This document shows, in pieces, positions 1 through 5,465 of a stretch of 5,465 nucleotides of DNA. The DNA is taken from NCBI GenBank assembly GCA_910586195.1, contig CAJUHO010000051.1, forward strand, positions 1 through 5,465. Reading direction: 5' to 3'. The notes under the pieces were generated by a model, which searched no databases, was not told where the DNA came from, and saw only the letters and a program-made list of their open reading frames with translations. The DNA comes from an uncultured Bacilli bacterium. GTDB lineage: Bacteria > Bacillota_I > Bacilli_A > RF39 > UBA660. Position 1 is the stretch's first letter, and the number at the start of each line of letters is the position of its first letter. A program made the translations under genes and the position numbers.

Positions 1-49
1 TATAGAATTAAAATATAAATAAAGTGGTGCGGTTGAAATTACAATAAAG

Positions 50-81
50 AAAAAACACAGCAAAATTTTGCTGTGTTTTTT
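50..81. terminator. Perfect-palindrome intrinsic terminator, probably bidirectional
   Basis: Seen in the sequence: a 32-bp perfect inverted repeat centred between positions 65 and 66. On either strand the RNA can form a hairpin with CACAGC/GCTGTG at the base and an A/T-rich top, followed by six T residues. On the minus strand the T-run continues as TTTTTTCTTT. The hairpin begins at the tmk stop codon (80-82), so it ends the gene cluster with no 3' spacer. Because it is symmetric it could also stop transcription arriving on the plus strand from beyond the left edge, but no plus-strand gene is visible there. The GC part of the stem is only six pairs, which is modest but usual for low-GC Firmicutes. 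Confidence 0.85.
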
Positions 82-745
82 ATTGAATATTTAATCTTTT
101 CAATATTTCTTGATGAATCATATCTACACTTTTTAAATTACCATTTCCCACACATTCAATTCTATCCCAATTATACAATTCTGAAAGTTCTATATACGCT
201 TCTTCTGCATTTTTTAAGTGCTCTATACTTTTTTCATTTCCGTCTAGAGTATTACGTAACTTTATTAACTTAGTAGAATATTCATATGGCATATGCAAAA
301 AGAAGGTTTGATCTGCCTTAGGTAGTTTTAGCAACCAATATTCTAATTTATCAATCCATTGATACATATGAAATCTTTCATCTTTATCACTAATTTTTCC
401 GCCTTGATGTCCCATATTGGAAGAAGTATATCGATCTAATATCACAAAATAATCACTATTTAAATATTTTTCAATTTTACTAAAATTATACTTGCGATCG
501 GCTGCATAATATAAACATGAAATATAAGGATCCACTTGCGCACTTCCCTCATCAAAATAGGAAGCACCAATATCTTCTTTTCCAAGATAGGCACCACCAA
601 TAATTTTCCCAGTTGGAGTATCATACATAGGAAAGGAAAAATGCTTGACCTTATACCCTCTTATTTCTAATGCTTCTTTTAATAACTTTGTTTGTGTTTC
701 TTTCCCAGAACAGTCTGTTCCCTCAATAACAATAAGTTTTCCCAT
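80..745 (-). CDS. tmk: Thymidylate kinase (dTMP kinase), divergent Firmicutes-type
   Basis: A 221-residue cytoplasmic P-loop kinase that should phosphorylate dTMP to dTDP with ATP, a step of dTTP synthesis. Visible landmarks are the N-terminal strand followed by the P-loop GTDCSGKET (residues 9-17), FPMYDTPTG (38-46, family substrate-loop region), LYYAADR (78-84) and the DRY motif (104-106) followed by SSN. These match the order in thymidylate kinases, and the length is typical. The P-loop has Glu16 where the better-known bacterial enzymes have Thr or Ser after the lysine. The middle section (GGAYLGKED, NMGHQGGKI) is like a subgroup I recall from Clostridia and Bacilli rather than the E. coli type, so another deoxynucleoside-monophosphate specificity is possible. 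The start is set by GGTGA (750-754), four bases before ATG. The gene has its own promoter and ends in the terminator at 50-81. No second tmk is visible in the window. Confidence 0.9.
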   Translation of the reverse strand: MGKLIVIEGTDCSGKETQTKLLKEALEIRGYKVKHFSFPMYDTPTGKIIGGAYLGKEDIGASYFDEGSAQVDPYISCLYYAADRKYNFSKIEKYLNSDYFVILDRYTSSNMGHQGGKISDKDERFHMYQWIDKLEYWLLKLPKADQTFFLHMPYEYSTKLIKLRNTLDGNEKSIEHLKNAEEAYIELSELYNWDRIECVGNGNLKSVDMIHQEILKRLNIQ

Positions 746-771
746 CTTATCACCAAATACTTTCTGCTCTT

Positions 772-800
772 ATTATACATTAGAACAAATGTTTAGTCAA
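772..800 (-). promoter_or_regulatory. Sigma-A-type promoter of tmk, overlapping the end of the HD gene
   Basis: Read on the minus strand, TTGACT (795-800) matches the -35 consensus in five of six bases. It is followed by a 17-base spacer and a perfect TATAAT (772-777). The expected transcription start is near 765, giving a leader of about 20 bases that contains the GGTGA ribosome site of tmk. The -35 box lies on the last codons and stop codon of the upstream HD gene (stop 793-795). Spacing and matches are close to ideal, so tmk is probably transcribed on its own as well as by read-through. Confidence 0.8.
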
Positions 801-1374
801 CAACATCGTTATTAGAATTAAAAGATAATAGAAAGCATTTGCGGCTGGCAAGGTAATCACACATGTGTACAAAATTTTCATACTTTGTTTTTGGCACTGG
901 TAAAACCACATCACTATAGGCATTCGTATTCCAAGGTCCCATATGGGAAGACACAGCCTTCTGTAAAAATTCAATATCCTCTTTGGAAAATCCCATCTTG
1001 ATCCCTTGTTCTAATATATGGTTCGCAATCGCTAGAGGATGATCAAATTTTACATATTTTTCTTTTTCTTTCCCATGTTTTAGCCCGTCATGCACCATTA
1101 AGGCAATTATCATTAAATCTTTTTCATAATCAGTATATTTATCACCGATGCAAGGGTCTTGTAGCAGTTCATTAGCAAATCGAACGGCTGCTTTCGTATG
1201 ACGCAATAGGCCACCTTCCCCTAAAGCATATTCAGGATGATATTTACCAGTAGATGAAGCTGCTACTTCAAAAAAATAGTCTGGTAAGCTATCTATCAAC
1301 TTACTAGCACAGTCTTTTAAATGATTATCTTTCAAATATCCTAATTCTTTTTCAAAACATTTACTCTTCTCCAT
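793..1374 (-). CDS. HD-domain phosphohydrolase, YhaM-like HD family, substrate unknown
   Basis: A 193-residue soluble protein that is essentially one HD domain. The predicted metal ligands are visible in order: His59 in GEGGLLRHT (52-60), His95-Asp96 in MVHDGLKHG (93-101), His112 in the FDHPL segment, His144 in SSHMGPW (142-148), and His170/Asp173 in VHMCDYLASR (169-178). This pattern fits metal-dependent phosphohydrolases. The segment TGKYHP...GEGGLLRHT resembles the HD part of the 3'-5' exoribonuclease YhaM and stand-alone HD proteins of Firmicutes and their phages. It lacks the N-terminal OB-fold that full YhaM carries, so RNase activity should not be assumed. The start is chosen by GAGGAG (1382-1387), seven bases before ATG. 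The gene begins inside the last codons of hemW (14-base overlap), implying translational coupling. Phosphohydrolase chemistry is likely; the substrate is not inferable from the sequence. Confidence 0.85.
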   Translation of the reverse strand: MEKSKCFEKELGYLKDNHLKDCASKLIDSLPDYFFEVAASSTGKYHPEYALGEGGLLRHTKAAVRFANELLQDPCIGDKYTDYEKDLMIIALMVHDGLKHGKEKEKYVKFDHPLAIANHILEQGIKMGFSKEDIEFLQKAVSSHMGPWNTNAYSDVVLPVPKTKYENFVHMCDYLASRKCFLLSFNSNNDVVD

Positions 1375-2461
1375 ATATAAACTCCTCTATAATATAATTG
1401 CTAATATAAAACTTTTCTTCTGGAATTATTAAGTATTTCCCATTAAGTTTTAGAAGGTTCTTCTCTATTAACGATTGATAGGAAAAAACCTCATCAATAG
1501 ACACATTATACTTTTCATAAAACTCCTCTAAATTAATACCTGTTGCTAATCTTAAACGTAATATTACTTCATATATCATAGTATCCATTTTCGAAAGATG
1601 CTCACAAGTTAGAATACCATCTTTCTTTAAGTATTTCGTAATGCTTCTGGTATTTGTCATACGCTTTCCATCGTAATAGGAGGCGGCACCTAAACCGATG
1701 CCATAATAAGACAAATTTTGCCAATAGTTGATATTATGTTTTGACTCATATCCAGGCTTTGCAAAATTGCTAATTTCATAATGAAGATAACCACATTTTT
1801 TCAATTTTTTGCAAATCGCTTCATACATTAAAGCATCCATATCACTATCTATCGGTATTTCCTTTTGAATGTACAAACATGTATTTTTTTCGATCATCAA
1901 AGAATAAGTTGAGATATGTGGCACATCTAATGATAAAATAAAATCTATATCCGTTTCCAAATCATTCAGAGTTTCGTCTTTTAATGCATACATCAAATCA
2001 ACATTAATATTAACAATTCCAATACTTTTCGCATATTGTATCATCTTTTTTATATGATTTTTATTATTATTGCGTCCTAAAAATAATTCTAAGTTCTTAT
2101 GAATTGTCTCAATTCCAAAACTAATACGGTTAATTCCTACTCTTTTGAATAAATCTAACTTATCCTTATCTATTGTATCAAAATTACATTCAATTGTATA
2201 CTCTATGTTATCCTTCTTTTGAACCGTTTCCAAAATTTCAAATAATCTTGTTAATTCATCTATACTTAGGCAACTAGGAGTGCCGCCTCCTATATAAATG
2301 GTTTTTAAAGGTTCATTCCTATATACTTTTTTTAATTCTTTTTCTAAAGCATCCAAATAAGCGTAAACTTGACTCTCTTGATAAAGCATTTTGCAAAAAT
2401 CGCAATAAGTGCAGATACTTTTACAATAAGGTATATGAACATACAAAGAGGAACTCATCAT
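1361..2461 (-). CDS. hemW: HemW, radical-SAM heme chaperone (HemN-like)
   Basis: A 366-residue radical SAM protein. The [4Fe-4S]/SAM motif is Cys13-x3-Cys17-x2-Cys20 in HIPYCKSICTYCDF, followed by IGGGTPS (57-63, the SAM-binding glycine-rich stretch). Family HemW is separated from the true coproporphyrinogen III dehydrogenase HemN by the HNxxYW motif linked to heme binding, present here as HNINYW (242-247) after YEISNFAKPG (228-237). The C-terminal region matches the HemW C-terminal domain in position. Known role of the family: binding heme and passing it to target proteins. The start overlaps the lepA stop as ATGA, and a second ATG follows immediately at 2456-2458. The SD-like GAGG (2466-2469) is 4 bases from the first ATG and 7 from the second, so the second may be the real start (365 residues). 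Some usual motifs are altered: ISFGIET replaces the typical S-G-V-Q-S/T stretch and DLMYALKDET replaces DLMYGLPGQT. An additional Cys23 is present. Confidence 0.93.
   Translation of the reverse strand: MMSSSLYVHIPYCKSICTYCDFCKMLYQESQVYAYLDALEKELKKVYRNEPLKTIYIGGGTPSCLSIDELTRLFEILETVQKKDNIEYTIECNFDTIDKDKLDLFKRVGINRISFGIETIHKNLELFLGRNNNKNHIKKMIQYAKSIGIVNINVDLMYALKDETLNDLETDIDFILSLDVPHISTYSLMIEKNTCLYIQKEIPIDSDMDALMYEAICKKLKKCGYLHYEISNFAKPGYESKHNINYWQNLSYYGIGLGAASYYDGKRMTNTRSITKYLKKDGILTCEHLSKMDTMIYEVILRLRLATGINLEEFYEKYNVSIDEVFSYQSLIEKNLLKLNGKYLIIPEEKFYISNYIIEEFIYGEE
1382..1387 (-). promoter_or_regulatory. Ribosome binding site of the HD gene, inside hemW
   Basis: On the minus strand GAGGAG stands seven bases before the ATG at 1372-1374. 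It is also the Glu-Glu codon pair near the C-terminus of HemW. This placement fixes the HD start and indicates that ribosomes finishing hemW can re-initiate on the next gene. Confidence 0.75.
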
Positions 2462-4251
2462 TCTCCCTCGCTTAAAATGCTCATGAATGCTTCTTGTGGT
2501 AATTGTACTTTACCAATTTGTTTCATTTTCTTTTTGCCCTCTTTTTGCTTTTCTAGTAGTTTTCGCTTTCGCGTAATATCACCACCATAACACTTTGCAA
2601 GTACATCTTTACGAAGGGCTTTAACGGTGCTTCTAGCAATTATATGATTACCAATAGCAGCCTGTATTGGAACTTCAAATAATTGTCGTGGTATTACTTC
2701 TTTTAAATTATTAACAATTGCTTTTCCACGATTATAAGCAAAGTCCTTATGAACAATAACACTTAGTGCATCGATTACTTCGCCATTTAATAAAATATTC
2801 ATCTTTACCAATTCACTAGGTTGGTAACCAATTAAATCGTAATCAAAGGAGGCATAGCCCTTCGTAGATGATTTTAATTTATCAAAAAAATCATAAACAA
2901 TTTCGGATAGTGGCAAATCATAATGAATATTGACCCGTAGTTGATTAATATATTCTATATCAAAATATATTCCTCTTCGTTCTTGACATAGTTCCATAAT
3001 AGGGCCAATATACTCTGTTGGCGCTAGGATATTCGTTCTAATATATGGTTCTAATACTTCTTTCATAGTCTCTTTATTTGGAAATTTATTAGGCGCATCG
3101 ATTAATAATTCTTCGCCACTTGTCAAAATCACCTTATAAATAACAGAGGGGGCAGTTGTAATTAATTCTATTCCAAATTCCCTAGTAATTCTTTCTTTAA
3201 TAATTTCCATATGTAAAAGACCTAAAAAGCCACAGCGAAAACCAAAGCCTAAAGCCTCGCTTGTTTCTGGTTCAAAGCTCAAAGAAGCATCATTTAATTT
3301 TAATTTACCTAAAGCTTCACGTAATAATTCAAACTTAACACTTTCTATTGGATATAATCCGCAAAAAACCATTGATTTCATTGGTTGATATCCAGGAAGA
3401 GGCTTAGTAGCTAGTTGATTAGTTAGAGTAATTGTATCCCCTACTTTTACGGCATCAATATCTTTTATTGATGCTACAATAAACCCTACTTCTCCTGCTA
3501 TAAGTGAGGATACTTTCTCTTCACTTGGTGTATTCTTAAAAAGTTCTACTACTTCATAACTCTGTTTTGTTGCCATCATCATGATTTTATCGCCTACAGA
3601 AAGTGTACCGTTTACTATTCTGACAGAAATAATGACTCCCCTATAACTATCAAAAACGCTATCAAAAACTAGGGCCTGCAAAATATCCGTTTCCTCTCCT
3701 GCTGGAGCGGGAATTCTCTTAACAATTGCTTCTAACAGCTCCTCTACCCCTTCCCCCGTTTTTGCAGAGGTTAAAATAATTTCGCTATCTTCAAACCCAA
3801 CTAAATCCATTAGTTCTTTTTTCACCTTTGCAATATCGGCGTTTGGTAAATCTATCTTATTAACAACAGGGATAAGTACCAAATTGTTTTCTAATGCTAA
3901 ATACAAATTAGCAAGTGTTTGTGCTTCAATTCCTTGAGCAGCATCCACCACCAAAAGTGCGCCTTCACAAGAAGCTAGACTACGAGATACTTCATAAGAA
4001 AAATCAACGTGTCCTGGCGTATCTATTAAATTTAATAGATATTCTTCTTTTGCTAATTGATACTTTAAAGAAGCAGTATTCAGTTTAATTGTAATGCCTC
4101 TTTCTCTTTCGATATCCATACTATCTAACATTTGATTAACAGCATCACGTTTACTAACAGCACCTGTTTTTTCTAAAATCCGATCTGCTAATGTACTTTT
4201 TCCATGATCGATATGAGCGATAATAGAGAAATTTCGAATATTTTTTTTCAT
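2458..4251 (-). CDS. lepA: Elongation factor 4 (LepA), ribosomal back-translocase GTPase
   Basis: A 597-residue translational GTPase, full length for LepA (about 600). G-motifs are visible in order: G1 AHIDHGKST (12-20), the switch I stretch RGITIK (51-56), G3 DTPGH (77-81), G4 NKID (131-134) and G5 SAK (162-164). Domain II and the EF-G-like domains follow (GFGFRCGFLGLLHMEI region). The LepA-specific C-terminal domain is complete, with CYGGDITRKRKLLEKQKEG and the ending PQEAFMSILS. The family binds the ribosome and promotes back-translocation or affects late 30S assembly, and it acts in the cytoplasm and at the membrane. AGGTGA (4256-4261) lies four bases before ATG. The gene ends in TGA at the usual LepA terminus, overlapping the hemW start by four bases, so the two are coupled. 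The order lepA-hemW is conserved in Firmicutes. No frameshift or missing GTPase residue was noticed. Confidence 0.98.
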   Translation of the reverse strand: MKKNIRNFSIIAHIDHGKSTLADRILEKTGAVSKRDAVNQMLDSMDIERERGITIKLNTASLKYQLAKEEYLLNLIDTPGHVDFSYEVSRSLASCEGALLVVDAAQGIEAQTLANLYLALENNLVLIPVVNKIDLPNADIAKVKKELMDLVGFEDSEIILTSAKTGEGVEELLEAIVKRIPAPAGEETDILQALVFDSVFDSYRGVIISVRIVNGTLSVGDKIMMMATKQSYEVVELFKNTPSEEKVSSLIAGEVGFIVASIKDIDAVKVGDTITLTNQLATKPLPGYQPMKSMVFCGLYPIESVKFELLREALGKLKLNDASLSFEPETSEALGFGFRCGFLGLLHMEIIKERITREFGIELITTAPSVIYKVILTSGEELLIDAPNKFPNKETMKEVLEPYIRTNILAPTEYIGPIMELCQERRGIYFDIEYINQLRVNIHYDLPLSEIVYDFFDKLKSSTKGYASFDYDLIGYQPSELVKMNILLNGEVIDALSVIVHKDFAYNRGKAIVNNLKEVIPRQLFEVPIQAAIGNHIIARSTVKALRKDVLAKCYGGDITRKRKLLEKQKEGKKKMKQIGKVQLPQEAFMSILSEGE

Positions 4252-4255
4252 GCTA

Positions 4256-4261
4256 TCACCT
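4256..4261 (-). promoter_or_regulatory. Ribosome binding site of lepA
   Basis: AGGTGA on the minus strand stands four bases before the lepA ATG (4249-4251). The same GGTGATA context precedes tmk, suggesting a preferred ribosome-site form in this genome. The last base pair of this site touches the inverted repeat that covers the start codon. Confidence 0.75.
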
Positions 4262-4267
4262 ATATGT

Positions 4268-4296
4268 ATTATACTAAAAAAATTAGAAAATTACTA
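4268..4296 (-). promoter_or_regulatory. Possible lepA operon promoter, good -10 and weak -35
   Basis: A perfect TATAAT (4268-4273) lies on the minus strand upstream of lepA. At 17 bases upstream the hexamer is TAGTAA (4291-4296), matching TTGACA in only three of six bases, and there is no TGn extension of the -10. Transcription would start near 4261, giving a leader of only about ten bases that begins at the Shine-Dalgarno sequence. The -10 is convincing by sequence; the short leader and poor -35 make the promoter uncertain. It could be a weak or activator-dependent promoter, or lepA could be read from further upstream. Confidence 0.45.
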
Positions 4297-4338
4297 GAAA
4301 ATAGCATGAAAGTTTTACGCAATTAAGTTACTTATATT

Positions 4339-5465
4339 TTAACTATTACCTAATATTAGTCGAAATGAACCAGAAAGAGTTTCATTACCTTCATAATAAT
4401 AGTAGTAAAAAATGCCAGACGTATTATTGTGACCATAATAACCGCTACGTATAATCCATGGGGACTGCAATCCGATCATATATGCATAATCCTCATACCA
4501 GCCTGCTGTCTCATTTAAGGCCTGACTTATACATGATGTCCCATTACATGCTGTTAATGGGTTGCTGCTACTGTAAAAGTCATAATATTTATCTTCCAAC
4601 CAACTTTTTCCTATAAATGTCGTTCCGTCTTGAAGAAGACCTGTGTAACCTGAATTATATGATATTGACATTCCTGAATGCTTGCTTCCATTTGGAGCAT
4701 AATTTCCCATTACATATTCCCAAGCACCTCCTACCATATCGTAGATTCCATAGATTGTTCCTGTTGTTGAGGCCCCTGTTCCACTCGGACTTTTTTCATA
4801 TGTATACTGACATCCATAGTCTGTATTTCCATTACTTGGAGTTCCATAGCTACAGCCTGTTATAAATTGATCTGACTTATTCTGATATATTTCTTTATTT
4901 ACTCCACTATAATCCTTATTCCCTAATTTGCCATATTTACTTTGACTAAGGTATGCAACTAGCGCCCATTCACTATTCTTCATCGCATGGGAATTTAATC
5001 TATCTGCATTAAATCCATAACGATTTCTGCTTTTTGTCATATTTCTTGCAACTTCGGCTATATTTGCTACCTGTATTCCTCTCCAGCTTATTACATTCGG
5101 CTTTATCATAGCATCTAAGTTTGTGACATTTCCTCCGCCATTTGTAGCAGTAGGACTTGAACTACTTGTCTCAAACTTTCCTACCCAGATTCCACTTAGC
5201 TCTTCATTTCCAAGCGTAAATCCATCTGATGTTCTCCAATTATTTACTCCTTCTACCACTTTATACTGCCCACTTCCTGTCTCTTTTGCTGATTTTGGGA
5301 TAAATCTAATATCTATCTCTCCTGGTAAAGCCTGCGTTGGTGCACTACTTAGGTATTCTCCCTTCTTTCCATAATAGTTTGCCCCATCTTCACTCCCTAT
5401 TGTATAAGAATACCTTGGTATCCATACCCACATCGTTTCGATATCATCCATTGGAATTGTTGTTC
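4339..5465 (-). CDS. Partial FGE-sulfatase/C-type-lectin-fold surface-type protein, 5' end beyond the window
   Basis: Residues are numbered from the first in-window ATG (5449-5451; 370 residues to the stop), but the frame stays open to the window edge (TTIP precedes that Met) and no ribosome site precedes the ATG, so the true N-terminus lies outside. Landmarks: MWVWIPRYSYTI (7-18), a low-complexity Ser/Gly linker (96-108), NSEWALVAYLSQSKYG (159-174), GIYDMVGGAWEYVMGNY (235-251) and the end SFRLILG (362-368). The GIYDM-G-x-WE and terminal FRL patterns are the core of the formylglycine-generating-enzyme/C-type-lectin-like fold. I recall near-identical motif sets in multi-copy families of gut Bacilli/Mollicutes-like genomes. 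Cysteines at 200, 214, 302 and 307 could form disulphides, consistent with an exported protein, but the export signal would be in the missing part. Catalytic FGE activity is doubtful; a binding or display role is more likely. No clear terminator separates it from lepA (87 bases). Confidence 0.8.
   Translation of the reverse strand, partial: TTIPMDDIETMWVWIPRYSYTIGSEDGANYYGKKGEYLSSAPTQALPGEIDIRFIPKSAKETGSGQYKVVEGVNNWRTSDGFTLGNEELSGIWVGKFETSSSSPTATNGGGNVTNLDAMIKPNVISWRGIQVANIAEVARNMTKSRNRYGFNADRLNSHAMKNSEWALVAYLSQSKYGKLGNKDYSGVNKEIYQNKSDQFITGCSYGTPSNGNTDYGCQYTYEKSPSGTGASTTGTIYGIYDMVGGAWEYVMGNYAPNGSKHSGMSISYNSGYTGLLQDGTTFIGKSWLEDKYYDFYSSSNPLTACNGTSCISQALNETAGWYEDYAYMIGLQSPWIIRSGYYGHNNTSGIFYYYYYEGNETLSGSFRLILGNS
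4360..4458 (-). other. Variable-region-like C-terminal tail of the lectin-fold protein
   Basis: Residues 332-364 of the partial protein run from Trp332 to Arg364. They hold a W-x-x-R-S-G opening, a Ser/Gly/Tyr/His/Asn-rich stretch, S-G-I-F, five tyrosines in a row (codons TAC TAC TAT TAT TAT, 4393-4407), then S-F-R. Variable regions of diversity-generating-retroelement targets sit in this same place of the C-type-lectin fold and are rich in residues reachable by mutating adenines of AAY codons (Tyr, Asn, Gly, Ser, His, Asp). The resemblance is in position and composition only. No reverse transcriptase or template copy is present in the window, so the tail may simply reflect a fast-evolving paralogous family. 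Confidence 0.4.

Larger units (their letters stand above)
4246..4311. repeat. 11-bp inverted repeat framing the lepA leader and covering its start codon
   Basis: Arms TTTCATGCTAT (4246-4256) and ATAGCATGAAA (4301-4311) are perfect reverse complements separated by 44 bases. On the minus strand the downstream arm contains the lepA ATG and the first lysine codon and reaches one base into the ribosome site. The upstream arm lies beyond the -35 region. The TATAAT box sits between the arms. The repeat is A/T-rich and the loop is long, so function is inferred, not shown. Confidence 0.55.

Noticed and set aside
22..37. A CGCACCA string on the minus strand that could look like a tRNA 3' end.
   Set aside because: There is no T-loop consensus or acceptor-stem partner around it, and it lies downstream of the terminator.
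73..273. Plus-strand frame opposite the 3' end of tmk.
   Set aside because: It begins inside the terminator palindrome and is antisense to tmk, with a Phe/Leu/Tyr-rich shadow composition.
780..974. Second minus-strand frame overlapping the HD gene.
   Set aside because: It is a frame-shifted shadow of the HD coding sequence, which has the conserved metal-binding residues in the other frame.
2369..2590. Open frame on the plus strand across the lepA-hemW junction.
   Set aside because: Both genes on the minus strand are well supported here and the product has no recognisable feature.
4252..4338. A terminator for the lectin-like gene, or a template repeat/homing site just after its end.
   Set aside because: The stretch is A/T-rich, has no GC stem followed by a T-run, and contains no near-copy of the gene's tail. 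Only the lepA control elements and the inverted repeat are supportable.
4617..4865. Open frame on the plus strand inside the lectin-like gene.
   Set aside because: It is antisense to a gene with clear family motifs, has no ribosome site that I can see, and encodes Leu/Phe/His-rich shadow sequence.
5123..5374. Open frame on the plus strand near the right edge.
   Set aside because: It is antisense to the N-terminal part of the same gene; the Ser/Pro/Phe-rich translation is typical of a reverse-strand shadow.

Overview
The window is low-GC bacterial DNA. Every gene in it lies on the minus strand, so the order of transcription runs from the right end to the left end. The gene pair lepA-hemW is a classic Firmicutes/Bacilli arrangement. 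The right-hand gene belongs to a C-type-lectin/FGE-like protein family that I recall, without a database check, as abundant in uncultivated gut Bacilli and Mollicutes-like lineages (RF39/CAG-type genomes). TGA acts as a stop codon here (lepA ends in TGA at its expected length), so genetic code 11 applies rather than the mycoplasma code.

Layout in transcription order. (1) 5465 to 4339: the 3' part of a gene for a surface-type protein with an FGE-sulfatase/C-type-lectin-like fold. It is cut by the right window edge, and its C-terminal tail resembles the variable regions of diversity-generating-retroelement targets. (2) 4338 to 4252: an intergenic stretch with a TATAAT box, a Shine-Dalgarno sequence and an 11-bp inverted repeat whose inner arm covers the lepA start codon. 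(3) lepA, elongation factor 4. (4) hemW, a radical-SAM heme chaperone, joined to lepA by a 4-base ATGA overlap. (5) A small HD-domain phosphohydrolase, overlapping the end of hemW by 14 bases. (6) A divergent thymidylate kinase with its own near-consensus promoter (TTGACT-17-TATAAT) whose -35 box overlaps the stop codon of the HD gene. (7) A perfect 32-bp palindrome that ends the cluster as a probable bidirectional intrinsic terminator.

lepA, hemW and the HD gene look like one translationally coupled operon. tmk can be read from that operon and also from its own promoter. The window gives no pathway link between translation (LepA), heme handling (HemW), nucleotide chemistry (the HD protein) and dTTP supply (Tmk), so this looks like housekeeping co-transcription rather than a dedicated system. 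The most unusual element is the lectin-like gene with its tyrosine/asparagine/glycine-rich tail; no reverse transcriptase or template repeat is visible in the window. I saw no tRNA, rRNA, CRISPR array, insertion sequence or riboswitch. Positions 1-49 hold no gene I can support.
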